DNA from: an uncultured Bacteroidia bacterium
GTDB taxonomy: Bacteria > Bacteroidota > Bacteroidia > Bacteroidales > UBA932
Direction: 5' to 3'
NCBI GenBank assembly: GCA_902792815.1
Contig: CADBAY010000009.1
Location: 62,001 to 126,000, forward strand
Length of the DNA stretch: 64,000 nucleotides
Shown here: positions 7,547 to 14,767 of the stretch, in pieces
How positions within the stretch are numbered: position 1 is the stretch's first letter
Layout: each line of letters opens with the position of its first letter
The notes under the pieces: model-generated
Databases searched by the model: none
Told to the model about the DNA's origin: nothing
Seen by the model: the letters and a program-made list of their open reading frames with translations, nothing else
Translations under genes and position numbers: made by a program

Positions 7547-8359
7547 ATGGCAAGTGTATTGGATAACAGGCCTGCTCTGAAGGCCCAGATCGACAAAGTG
7601 GCCGAGGTAGCCGGATACCTGTGGCAGAAAGGATGGGCGGAGCGTAACGGCGGCAATATCACCATCAACGTTACCCGGTGGGTTGATGAGCAGATGCGCT
7701 CTCTGCCCGCGATAGACGGCCCCAGGCCCATAGGTACGGTGCTGCCCAACATCAACGGCTGCTGGTTCTATTGCAAGGGCACCGGCAAGCGAATGCGCGA
7801 CCTCTCCCGTGCCCCAATGGAGAACGGCTCCTTGATCAGGGTAGTTGACGGCGGCGCCGCTTACGAGATTGTGGCGGATGCTCCGGTGAGGCCCACGTCG
7901 GAGCTCCCCGCTCATCTTTCGGTGCACGACTACCTGCTCTCTACCGGTTCGTCGTTCCGCGCTGTTCTGCACACCCATCCCATTGAACTTGTGGCGCTTA
8001 CCCACTGCCGCAAGTGGATGGGGAAGGATGCCGCCACGCACATGCTCTGGTCTATGATTCCCGAGACCAAGGCCTTCTGCCCCAGGGGCCTGGGTATGGT
8101 GCCGTACATGCTGCCTTCCAGCGTCGATCTTGCCGAGGCAACCCTTAGCACCCTTGCCGAAGGTTACGACGTAGTGATGTGGGAGAAGCACGGCGTGCTC
8201 GCGGTGGACAACGATATCATCGATGCTTTCGACCAGGTTGATGTGCTCAATAAGGCCGCCCAGATCTACATCGCCGGCCGCAATATGGGATTCGAACCCG
8301 AAGGAATGTCGGACGCCCAGCTCAGAGAACTTACGGTAACTTTCGGTCTTCCAAAATAG
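7547..8359 (+). CDS. rhaD: Rhamnulose-1-phosphate aldolase
   Basis: The 270-residue class II aldolase has GWAERNGGNITINVT near the N-terminus, the zinc histidines in HTHPIEL (about 144-150) and the third His in MWEKHGVLA (about 207-215). It cleaves L-rhamnulose-1-phosphate to dihydroxyacetone phosphate and L-lactaldehyde. It is third in the operon, 7 nt after rhaA. A lactaldehyde reductase, a rhamnose permease and an AraC-type regulator, often neighbours in Bacteroides, are absent. A DUF4251 gene follows 9 nt later and may be read through. Confidence 0.95.
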   Translation: MASVLDNRPALKAQIDKVAEVAGYLWQKGWAERNGGNITINVTRWVDEQMRSLPAIDGPRPIGTVLPNINGCWFYCKGTGKRMRDLSRAPMENGSLIRVVDGGAAYEIVADAPVRPTSELPAHLSVHDYLLSTGSSFRAVLHTHPIELVALTHCRKWMGKDAATHMLWSMIPETKAFCPRGLGMVPYMLPSSVDLAEATLSTLAEGYDVVMWEKHGVLAVDNDIIDAFDQVDVLNKAAQIYIAGRNMGFEPEGMSDAQLRELTVTFGLPK

Positions 8360-8368
8360 TAACTGAAT

Positions 8369-8875
8369 ATGAAGAAACTCCTATTAATAGCAGCCGTGCT
8401 GCTGGTTGCCGGCTGCGGCGCCCTGCGGCAGAGCCCGGAGCAAAAGCGTGCCGAGCAGGAGCGCATTGCGGCCTTGGTGTCGGAGCGGCTCGATGCCCGC
8501 CGGTTCAGAATCTATGTTGACTATATGATACCTCTCCGCGGCAGGGGACGGGCCATTACCGACTCGTACTCGCTGACTGTGGACGGGAATAAGGTCGATT
8601 CGCACCTGCCTTATTTCGGGACTGCCCGCAGCGTGCCTTACGGCGGCGGGAAGGGGCTGGTGTTCGAAGATGACATCGACTCGTACGTGGAGGATTTCTC
8701 CCGTGCCGACCGGCGTATCATTCAGTTCTCCACTAATAATGGGGAGGACTTGCTGGTATATACCGTGACTGTTTTTGACACCGGCACCGCCGACATCCAC
8801 GTGAATTGCCGGAACCGTGACGATATCAGTTACCGCGGGACTCTTGATCCTGAGGCTTACCCGAAGGACGAGTAG
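8369..8875 (+). CDS. DUF4251-type lipoprotein
   Basis: The 168-residue protein has a lipoprotein signal MKKLLLIAAVLLVAGC (C16) and a short helical, charged region (SPEQKRAEQERIAALVSERL). A DUF4251-like beta domain follows, with FRIYVDYMIPLRGRGRAIT and LPYFGTARSVPYGGGKGL. The family is common in Bacteroidota and has no known role. The gene follows rhaD by 9 nt. Its 3' end overlaps the convergent YhhN gene by 50 bp, in antisense. Confidence 0.85.
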   Translation: MKKLLLIAAVLLVAGCGALRQSPEQKRAEQERIAALVSERLDARRFRIYVDYMIPLRGRGRAITDSYSLTVDGNKVDSHLPYFGTARSVPYGGGKGLVFEDDIDSYVEDFSRADRRIIQFSTNNGEDLLVYTVTVFDTGTADIHVNCRNRDDISYRGTLDPEAYPKDE

Positions 8876-9641
8876 AGAGTAGCAGTCTCACTCCGCCCAC
8901 GGCCAGAAGTGTCTGGGCCGCCAGATAAGTTGCCATAACCACCGGACCTCTCATGAAAGGGCTGAGGGGATGGAAGTTATGCACCGCGATGAGGGCGTCC
9001 GAGAAGGTAAATAGCACCGCTGCGGCAAAAAGCATCCACCAGGTGAGTCCGCCAAAACGAAGGGCTCCGGCGAGGGTGCTGAACATCAGCAGGGTGAGTA
9101 CGAATCCGTACACAGCCATGGGGACGAGCATTGCTCCGTTGACGCCAATGGCTCCTATCAGGCAAGCGACCAGTGCGCAGCAAATGACCATCGCTACGGC
9201 CCAGTGCCATGCTTTGAGGCCTTTCCAGCTCCGGCCGCCGAAGAGGCAGATATAGCATATGTGACCGATGAGGAATAGGCCTATGCCTCCTGCAAAGAAG
9301 GGGAATCCTTTGCCGAGCAGCATGGTGTCTCCTGCAAAACCGAACATCTGGCCCAGCATCAGCAGGCCGGCGCCACGGAGCGCTGGAGACGTGCCACCCT
9401 CGGCACCGGAAGAGGGAGGGGCCCACGCAGTGGGAGGGGTCGCGGAGCGACTCTCCAGCGCTCCGGGGCGCCGCCCTGCGGCTTCGAGCAGATATGTAAA
9501 TGTGGCCAAGGAGAGAAGCGGCATCAGGGATGGCTTGATGATCCTTTCGAGAGTCTCGCTGCAAGCACACCCGGCAAGATTAAGCACGCAGCACAAAGCG
9601 AAAAACACCGCCGGTATTATCCAAAGATTCAGTTTTCTCAT
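8826..9641 (-). CDS. YhhN/lysoplasmalogenase-family membrane protein with palindromic insert
   Basis: The 271-residue protein has about eight hydrophobic segments and the YhhN/TMEM86 pattern: KPSLMPLLSLATFTYLL, FGFAGDTMLLGKGFPFFAGG, FLIGHICYICLF and FTFSDALIAV. The family hydrolyses lysoplasmalogens in animals; its bacterial role is less certain. Residues about 57-92 (Pro/Ala/Ser-rich) fall between the first and second conserved blocks and are encoded by the palindromic element 9368-9473; relatives have a short loop there. The 3' end overlaps the DUF4251 gene. The start at 9641 gives a good first membrane segment. Confidence 0.85.
   Translation of the reverse strand: MRKLNLWIIPAVFFALCCVLNLAGCACSETLERIIKPSLMPLLSLATFTYLLEAAGRRPGALESRSATPPTAWAPPSSGAEGGTSPALRGAGLLMLGQMFGFAGDTMLLGKGFPFFAGGIGLFLIGHICYICLFGGRSWKGLKAWHWAVAMVICCALVACLIGAIGVNGAMLVPMAVYGFVLTLLMFSTLAGALRFGGLTWWMLFAAAVLFTFSDALIAVHNFHPLSPFMRGPVVMATYLAAQTLLAVGGVRLLLSTRPSGKPQDQESRGN
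9368..9473. repeat. Coding-region palindromic element, copy E1
   Basis: The outer arms, 9368-9390 and 9451-9473, pair at 21 of 23 positions. Inside are three small hairpins: GTGCC..GGCAC (9391-9406), CCCAC-GCA-GTGGG (9422-9434) and GTCGC-GGA-GCGAC (9439-9451). The second is preceded by GGGAGGGG. The arrangement matches E2 inside rsmE. Confidence 0.85.
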
Positions 9642-9660
9642 CGCGTTACTAATTACTTTA

Positions 9661-9680
9661 CAAAAATATCATTAATTTTG
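9661..9680. promoter_or_regulatory. Divergent -7 boxes between the YhhN gene and the mutL operon
   Basis: Minus strand: TATTTTTG (9661-9668) upstream of the YhhN gene. Plus strand: TAATTTTG (9673-9680), 7 nt before the ATG at 9688. No clear -33 boxes. Confidence 0.45.
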
Positions 9681-9687
9681 TAAACTT

Positions 9688-9990
9688 ATGGGAATGTTCA
9701 GTTTTTTCGGAGAAAGCGAGCACCGGGTTTTTAACTACAAGCCTATCTATTACGACCCCGAAGAGGAAAAGCGCAAGCAAATGTTCGGAGCCGTGGACGG
9801 TACGGCCGACAAGGAAAAAGCCAAAGGCACCTACGTGCCGGGCTCGTACATCAAGGGCTCGCTGCGTGACGGCAATTACAGCCGCCGCCGCGGCCACATG
9901 GGCAAGGTGCAGACCATCATAGGCATTGTGACACTGCTGCTTATAGCAGCCGTGCTGTTCTTCATCCTCAAATTCTATTCGATGCTGTAG
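9688..9990 (+). CDS. Small conserved membrane-anchored protein upstream of mutL
   Basis: The 100-residue protein starts MGMFSFFGESEHRVFNYKP and has IYYDPEEEKRKQMFG (about 20-34), which resembles a short protein found near mutL in other Bacteroidota. A charged middle is followed by one hydrophobic helix near the C-terminus (about 76-97, IIGIVTLLLIAAVLFFILKF), so it is probably tail-anchored in the inner membrane. It sits 1 nt before mutL and should be co-transcribed. Function unknown; I know of no experimental data. Confidence 0.8.
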   Translation: MGMFSFFGESEHRVFNYKPIYYDPEEEKRKQMFGAVDGTADKEKAKGTYVPGSYIKGSLRDGNYSRRRGHMGKVQTIIGIVTLLLIAAVLFFILKFYSML

Positions 9991-9991
9991 G

Positions 9992-11785
9992 ATGGGACGC
10001 CTCAAAGTACTGTCTGCCCGTTTGTCGAACATGATAGCCGCCGGCGAGGTGGTCCAGAGGCCTTCGTCCGTTGTCAAGGAACTTCTTGAGAACGCCGTGG
10101 ATGCCGGTGCCACCCAGGTGGATGTAGTAATCACCGACGCCGGGCGCACACTCATCCAGGTTATCGACGACGGCAGCGGGATGAGTCCCTCCGATGCCGT
10201 GCTCTGCTTCGAGCGTCACGCAACTTCCAAAATAAGCACGCCGGCAGATCTCGAAAACATCCTCACTTACGGCTTCCGTGGTGAGGCCCTTGCCAGTATC
10301 GCCGCCGTATCGGAAGTTACTCTCCGCACCCGCCGCGCGGAAGATGAAACCGCCACCCAGGTGGTGATAGACGGGGGATCCGGAGTCAAGACTTCCACCG
10401 TGTCGGCACCTGTGGGCTCCAACTTTGCGGTCCGCAATCTGTTTTACAACACTCCCGCCCGCCGTAAGTTCCTGAAGAGCGACAATGTGGAATTCAAGCA
10501 CATAGTGGAGGAATTCACCCGTGTGGCCATTCCCCGCCCCGATATAGCATTCACGCTCTCTCACAATGGCCGGGAGGTGCTGGGCCTCCGTAAGGCCAAG
10601 TCGCTCAAATTCCGCATTCAAGACGTAATCGGCCGCGGTGTGGTAGGGGACGTGGTTGACATCCTCGCCGACACGTCGGTGGTTAAGATAAGCGGATTCG
10701 TGGGCCGCCCCGAGAGTGCCCGTAAAGCGCTCGGGAACCAGTATTTCTTTGTGGGAGGGCGCTATTTCCGCAGTCCTTATCTGCACAAAGCGGTAATGAA
10801 GGCTTACGATGAGTTCATTACCGAGGGACTGACTCCCAGCTACTTCATTTTCCTTGACGTTGATCCGCATTCGGTGGATGTTAACATTCATCCCACCAAG
10901 ACGGAGATCAAGTTCGAAGACGACAACCTTATCTTTCAGGTGCTGAGCGCCTGTGTGCGTGAAGCTCTGGGGCGCAACAGCTTCGGGGCGAGCCTTGACT
11001 TCGACCGTGAGGTGGCCGTGGAATTTCCGCAGACCGGCAAGGGACTTGACGAATACAAGGGACAGAACCTTTCGCCCCTGCCTTCGATTGATCCCGCGTA
11101 CAATCCTTTCATCCCCGGTAGCTCTGCCGACGCTGCGCCCTCGAGGCCTTCTGCATATAGCCAGGGCGGCCTGAGCGCAAATAAGCAAGATTACGGGAAA
11201 CTCTTCCAGCCTTCCGTGGCCGAGCAGGATGCCTTGGTGGTGGACGGGCGGTATGTGGTTACCCGCAGCGCTTCGGGGCTCATGATCGTAAATATCCGCC
11301 GTGCCTGGGAAAGGATACTCTATGAACGTGCCCTAGGCGCCCTTACGGATGGAGATGTGGTGTCGCAGACGGCTCTCTTCCCGGTGCAGGTTAATGTGGG
11401 GGTGCAGGAGCGTATGCTGCTCGAGGAGAACGCCTCGCTGCTGTCCAGCCTGGGCTTTGACATAAGCGCCTCGGGGCCTGACAGTATAGTGGTGGGCGGA
11501 GTGCCAGAAGGGTACAACTGCGACTCGGCCGGTGTGGAGCGTATGATAGGGGATCTGCTGCTTATTCTCTCCGATTCGGGCACTGCCCTCCAGGAGGTGA
11601 TGCAGCAAAAGACGGCCTCCAAGTTTGCCATGCTCGGCTCGGTCAACGCCCGCGTGCCTGACTCTCCCGTGGCCGTTCACCATTTGCTGGATATGCTTTT
11701 TGCATGCAGCAATTCAGAGTTTACTTCAAACGGGCGCCGGATCGTATCGATCCTGGGGACCGATGAGATAGAAAAAAGGTTTTAG
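9992..11785 (+). CDS. mutL: DNA mismatch repair protein MutL
   Basis: The 597-residue protein has the GHKL ATPase motifs: KELLENAVDAGA (29-40), DDGSGM (59-64) and TYGFRGEALASIA (92-104). The transducer domain follows, with VDVNIHPTKTEIKF (295-308). The linker (about 330-410) is Pro/Ser-rich, and the C-terminal dimer domain starts near 412. MutL couples MutS mismatch recognition to strand cutting. The place where endonuclease-type MutL carries DQHA-x2-E-x4-E reads NIRRAWERILYE (434-445), so the metal-binding Asp-Gln-His is lost. The gene is immediately followed by the rhomboid gene with no gap. Confidence 0.93.
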   Translation: MGRLKVLSARLSNMIAAGEVVQRPSSVVKELLENAVDAGATQVDVVITDAGRTLIQVIDDGSGMSPSDAVLCFERHATSKISTPADLENILTYGFRGEALASIAAVSEVTLRTRRAEDETATQVVIDGGSGVKTSTVSAPVGSNFAVRNLFYNTPARRKFLKSDNVEFKHIVEEFTRVAIPRPDIAFTLSHNGREVLGLRKAKSLKFRIQDVIGRGVVGDVVDILADTSVVKISGFVGRPESARKALGNQYFFVGGRYFRSPYLHKAVMKAYDEFITEGLTPSYFIFLDVDPHSVDVNIHPTKTEIKFEDDNLIFQVLSACVREALGRNSFGASLDFDREVAVEFPQTGKGLDEYKGQNLSPLPSIDPAYNPFIPGSSADAAPSRPSAYSQGGLSANKQDYGKLFQPSVAEQDALVVDGRYVVTRSASGLMIVNIRRAWERILYERALGALTDGDVVSQTALFPVQVNVGVQERMLLEENASLLSSLGFDISASGPDSIVVGGVPEGYNCDSAGVERMIGDLLLILSDSGTALQEVMQQKTASKFAMLGSVNARVPDSPVAVHHLLDMLFACSNSEFTSNGRRIVSILGTDEIEKRF

Positions 11786-12478
11786 ATGTCGTATTATTAT
11801 CAGGAAAGACGTGGCGGTTTCTTTTCGTCCATACCGCCGGTGACCAGGAATCTTATCCTGATCAACCTGGTCATATTTATAGCAACTCTTGTCAACGAGA
11901 ACTTCATGATAGGGACTTTCGGGCTCTTCTATCCTACATCTCCCTATTTCCGCTGGTGGCAGATCATTACGCACATGTTTATGCACGGGGGTATCTGGCA
12001 CATATTCTTCAATATGTACACCCTGTACATCTTCGGTGTGGTGGTTGAGCGTATCCTCGGAAGCAAAAAGTTCTTGCTGTTCTATTTTGTGTGCGGGCTG
12101 GGCGCTGCCGGATTGCATATCGGGACTCAGTATCTGGAGATGCAGATGTTCCTCAATTCCGCTTCGCAGACCGCCCTCGATTCGATAGTGGCTCTTAAGA
12201 CTACCCCCACCGTGGGCGCATCGGGAGCCATCTACGGCGTGCTTATGGGCTACGCCGTGCTGTTCCCGCAGTCGAAGCTGACCCTCATTTTCCCTCCTGT
12301 TACATTGAGCGCCAAATGGATGGTGATTATTTTCGCCGTCATCGAACTCTTTACGGGTGTTGTGGGATTTGCCGACGGAGTGGCGCATTTCGCTCACTTG
12401 GGCGGTATGCTCATCGGCTGGCTGATGATTAAGTGGTGGCGCCGCAGGGGCGTTCTTTTTGAGCAGGACAGAATATGA
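11786..12478 (+). CDS. Rhomboid-family intramembrane serine protease
   Basis: The 230-residue protein has six or so membrane segments and the rhomboid catalytic dyad: Ser146 in GASGAIYG (144-151) and His204 in HLGGMLIG (HxxGxxxG, 204-211). HGGIWHIFFNMYTL (67-80) matches the family's HxxxxHxxxN block, and ERILG follows it. It cleaves membrane proteins within the bilayer; the substrate cannot be predicted. A loop insert between segments (about 113-140) is longer than in the minimal family. It starts directly after the mutL stop and overlaps the next gene by 4 nt (ATGA), so it is translationally coupled. Confidence 0.92.
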   Translation: MSYYYQERRGGFFSSIPPVTRNLILINLVIFIATLVNENFMIGTFGLFYPTSPYFRWWQIITHMFMHGGIWHIFFNMYTLYIFGVVVERILGSKKFLLFYFVCGLGAAGLHIGTQYLEMQMFLNSASQTALDSIVALKTTPTVGASGAIYGVLMGYAVLFPQSKLTLIFPPVTLSAKWMVIIFAVIELFTGVVGFADGVAHFAHLGGMLIGWLMIKWWRRRGVLFEQDRI

Positions 12479-13038
12479 AAGAGGTAATTGATGAGGCCGT
12501 GCGGGTGCTGCGCGGCGGGGGAGTGATCCTTTATCCGACCGATACCGTTTGGGGGCTGGGCTGCGATGCGACCAACTCCGAGGCGGTGCGCAAGGTGTTC
12601 GAGATCAAGCACCGTAGCGAGGCCAAGTCGCTGGTGCTGCTTGCCGCCGACCTTGATATGGTGGCGCGCTATATCAGGCAGATACCGTCTATAGCCATTG
12701 ACTTGGTGGATGTGAATGATGCGCCCATGACTATCGTCTATCCAGGGGCGCAGGGGCTTGCTCCCGAGGTTGTGGCTGAAGACGGTTCGGTGGGCATACG
12801 TATCCCGAATCACGAGTTCTGCACCGAGCTCCTCAGACGCCTTCGCGTGCCTTTGGTGTCGACTTCCGCCAATATTTCCGGAGAACCCGCTCCGGGAAGT
12901 TATAAAGACATCGCTCCGGAGATTCTTTCTGCAGTCCAGTGGTGTGCGCCGCGCCGTTTTGAGGCAGGGGCTACCGGGCGGGCATCGCAGATTATTAAGC
13001 TCGGGCTCCGTGGCGAAGTGGAGATAATTCGTCCATAA
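12475..13038 (+). CDS. L-threonylcarbamoyladenylate synthase (TsaC/YrdC/Sua5 family)
   Basis: The 187-residue YrdC-domain protein has YPTDTVWGLGCDATN near the N-terminus, KHRSEAKSLVLL (the catalytic Lys/Arg block) and PLVSTSANISGEPA, which contacts the nucleotide. It makes threonylcarbamoyl-AMP from threonine, bicarbonate and ATP for the t6A modification of tRNA at position 37. The short form without the extra Sua5 domain argues for TsaC type. It overlaps the rhomboid gene by 4 nt and is followed after 2 nt by the phosphodiesterase gene. Confidence 0.9.
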   Translation: MKEVIDEAVRVLRGGGVILYPTDTVWGLGCDATNSEAVRKVFEIKHRSEAKSLVLLAADLDMVARYIRQIPSIAIDLVDVNDAPMTIVYPGAQGLAPEVVAEDGSVGIRIPNHEFCTELLRRLRVPLVSTSANISGEPAPGSYKDIAPEILSAVQWCAPRRFEAGATGRASQIIKLGLRGEVEIIRP

Positions 13039-13040
13039 TT

Positions 13041-13553
13041 ATGTATATCGGCCTTATTTCCGATACTCACGGGACTTTCAGCGAGCCCTTCAAAGAATTT
13101 TTCGCTCCCGTTGACGTGATCTGGCATGCAGGTGACTGGGGAGGCGACGCCGCATTTGCCGAGAGCATTGCCGCTTTCAAACCTGTGGTGGGCGTGCACG
13201 GCAATTGCGACGGGGCGTCGATACGTTATATGTATCCTGCTTCGCAGTTGCTTAAGTTGCAGGGCCTCAAGGTGTTAATTACTCATATAGGAGGCTCGCC
13301 CGGGCATTATTATCCGGTCGCGGACGCTTTGATCAAGGAGCATAAACCGGATGTTTTTATCTGCGGGCATTCGCATATCCTTAAGGTTATGAGGGACTCA
13401 AAGTACAATCTTTTGTACATCAATCCGGGGGCTGCCGGCCTCCAGGGATGGCAGCTGGTGCGCACCGCTTTGAGGTTTAAAATCGAAAATGGCGAATTAA
13501 AAGACATGGAAGTATTTGAACTTCCGAAAAATAGTTCTAACTTTGCGGGCTAG
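13041..13553 (+). CDS. YfcE/MJ0936-type metallophosphodiesterase
   Basis: The 170-residue calcineurin-like phosphoesterase has all metal motifs in order: SDTHG (about 7-11), WHAGDWG (about 30-36), GNCD (about 54-57), a THIGG block and CGHSH (about 110-114). The family is active on simple phosphodiesters in vitro; the natural substrate is usually unknown. It is last in the run that starts at 9688. The start at 13041, 2 nt after the previous stop, gives the usual length. Confidence 0.9.
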   Translation: MYIGLISDTHGTFSEPFKEFFAPVDVIWHAGDWGGDAAFAESIAAFKPVVGVHGNCDGASIRYMYPASQLLKLQGLKVLITHIGGSPGHYYPVADALIKEHKPDVFICGHSHILKVMRDSKYNLLYINPGAAGLQGWQLVRTALRFKIENGELKDMEVFELPKNSSNFAG

Positions 13554-13588
13554 TTTTTAATGTTAAACCAATTTTAATACAAAGCATC

Positions 13589-13822
13589 ATGAAGAAGGTT
13601 ATCATTTCTCTTGCTATTGCTGCTCTGTGCTTCTGCTCTTGTGGCAACAACAACGGCACCAAGAAGGCTGCAGAGGGTGAGGCTGAGGCTGTCGAGGCCG
13701 TGGCCGATACCACCAAGGCTTGCTGCGGTGAGTGCGCAGAGGGCCAGGAGTGCGAGAACTGCAAGGAAGAAGGCGCTTGCGAGAATTGCGAGAAGGCCGA
13801 CGAATGCCAGAAAGCTGAGTAA
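13589..13822 (+). CDS. Small cysteine-rich lipoprotein
   Basis: The 77-residue protein starts MKKVIISLAIAALCFCSCGN. This is a signal with Cys at 14, 16 and 18, of which C18 after Ser is the likeliest lipid site. A Glu/Ala-rich linker (about 24-45) follows, then a tail with nine cysteines grouped as CCGEC, CENCKEEG, CENC and DEC, interspersed with Glu and Lys. Such spacing suggests metal binding or sequestration at the cell surface or periplasmic face. No named family is recognised. It stands alone, with a terminator downstream and rsmE facing it. Confidence 0.8.
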   Translation: MKKVIISLAIAALCFCSCGNNNGTKKAAEGEAEAVEAVADTTKACCGECAEGQECENCKEEGACENCEKADECQKAE

Positions 13823-13850
13823 TTTTAGCTCAACGCTCCGGAAAAGAGAA

Positions 13851-13880
13851 GACGCAGGATTATCCCGCGCCTTTTTTTTA
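13851..13880. terminator. Terminator between the Cys-rich lipoprotein gene and rsmE
   Basis: A 6-7 bp stem (CGCAGGA with TCCCGCG, one mismatch, TTA loop) is followed by T8 on the plus strand. It overlaps the last codons of the convergent rsmE by a few bases. Confidence 0.6.
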
Positions 13881-14717
13881 TTCTCCAAGGCAGGTATATA
13901 CCTGTGTTACGGCTACCAGGGCGGCCGTTTCGGTGCGGAGGCGGCTGTTTCCCAGTGATACGCTCTTCCAGCCGCGGCTGAGGGCCAGTTCTGCTTCCGC
14001 TGGCGAAAAGTCTCCTTCCGGCCCGATCAGGATATATATGTCCGGCAGTTCGGCGTCCATCCCCGGTGCCCCTGGGGCTGGAAACCGTAGCCGCCCGTGG
14101 CTACGCGAACGGGAGGGGCCCGCGCCTGCTGGCGCGGGAGGGATGAGCGAAGCGAAGTTTCCAGCCCCAGGGGCACCGGGGAGGGACAGGAGCTCCGGGA
14201 TACTGTGCTTGTCACCTTCGAAACAGTAGCAAATCATTTTCACTGCTCCTTCCGGGACGGAAAGAATAAAGTCCCGCACACTCTGAGGCTCATTAATCTT
14301 GGGTATGGCTCCTTTAAGCGACTGCTTGGCGGCCGACTTGACCAGCCTCTCCAGCCTCTCTGTCTTCAGCACCTTACGCTCCGAGCGTTCACCTATGACC
14401 GGAGCAATCACATCAATTCCGATTTCGGTAGCCTTCTCCACAAACCACTCGTACCGGTCGATATTCTTGGTGGGGCACACGGCCATGGTAAGAGCGTACG
14501 GATGCGCCCCGAAACCTCTCTCACTCCCGTCGATATGCGCCGTGGCTCCTCGCGGGTCTGCATCCAGAAGGGTGCAGCGGTAAAGCGTACCCTCCCCGTC
14601 GATTACCGTTATTTCGTCTCCGGCGCGGTGCCGCAGCACCCTCACGCAGTGCCCCGACTCCTCGGCGTCGAGCAGCAGCGTATCGCCCTCAATCTGATTA
14701 CTATAGAATAATTCCAT
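13878..14717 (-). CDS. rsmE: 16S rRNA m3U1498 methyltransferase, with palindromic insert
   Basis: The 279-residue SPOUT methyltransferase has an N-terminal PUA-like part (HCVRVLRHRAGDEITVIDG), then KNIDRYEWFVEKATEIGI, SERKVLKTERLERLVKSAAK and KQSLKGAIPKI. The SAM-binding trefoil knot is IGPEGDFSPAEAELA (231-245) with LGNSRLRTETAALVA (256-270). It methylates N3 of U1498 in 16S rRNA. Residues 179-220, rich in Pro, Ala, Gly and Ser, come from the palindromic element 14060-14182 and lie just before the knot strand; relatives have only a short loop there. The element is 123 nt, exactly 41 codons, so the frame is kept. Confidence 0.92.
   Translation of the reverse strand: MELFYSNQIEGDTLLLDAEESGHCVRVLRHRAGDEITVIDGEGTLYRCTLLDADPRGATAHIDGSERGFGAHPYALTMAVCPTKNIDRYEWFVEKATEIGIDVIAPVIGERSERKVLKTERLERLVKSAAKQSLKGAIPKINEPQSVRDFILSVPEGAVKMICYCFEGDKHSIPELLSLPGAPGAGNFASLIPPAPAGAGPSRSRSHGRLRFPAPGAPGMDAELPDIYILIGPEGDFSPAEAELALSRGWKSVSLGNSRLRTETAALVAVTQVYTCLGE
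14060..14182. repeat. Coding-region palindromic element, copy E2
   Basis: Perfect 26-bp inverted arms (14060-14085 and 14157-14182) enclose a 7-bp hairpin, CGTAGCC..GGCTACG (14086-14105), the core GGGAGGGG (14111-14118), an 8-bp hairpin, CCCGCGCC-TGCT-GGCGCGGG (14119-14138), and AGGGATGAGCGAAGCGAA. The order and core match E1, while the arms differ by paired changes. Confidence 0.9.
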
Positions 14718-14754
14718 ACCGAATACAAATATGCTAATTTTCCTTTAAATTAAC

Positions 14755-14762
14755 TATATTTG
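14755..14762 (+). promoter_or_regulatory. -7 box directly before the fucose-isomerase-like gene
   Basis: TATATTTG ends 5 nt before the ATG at 14768. An in-frame GTG at 14762 lies inside the box and is therefore unlikely to be the start codon. The transcript would have almost no leader. Confidence 0.55.
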
Positions 14763-14767
14763 TGGCT

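Noticed and set aside
9968..11188. 406-codon minus-strand frame over mutL
   Set aside because: Shadow of mutL; no recognisable motif.
13933..14229. Plus-strand frames across the rsmE palindrome
   Set aside because: Open only because the palindrome lacks stops on both strands; rsmE on the minus strand is the supported gene.
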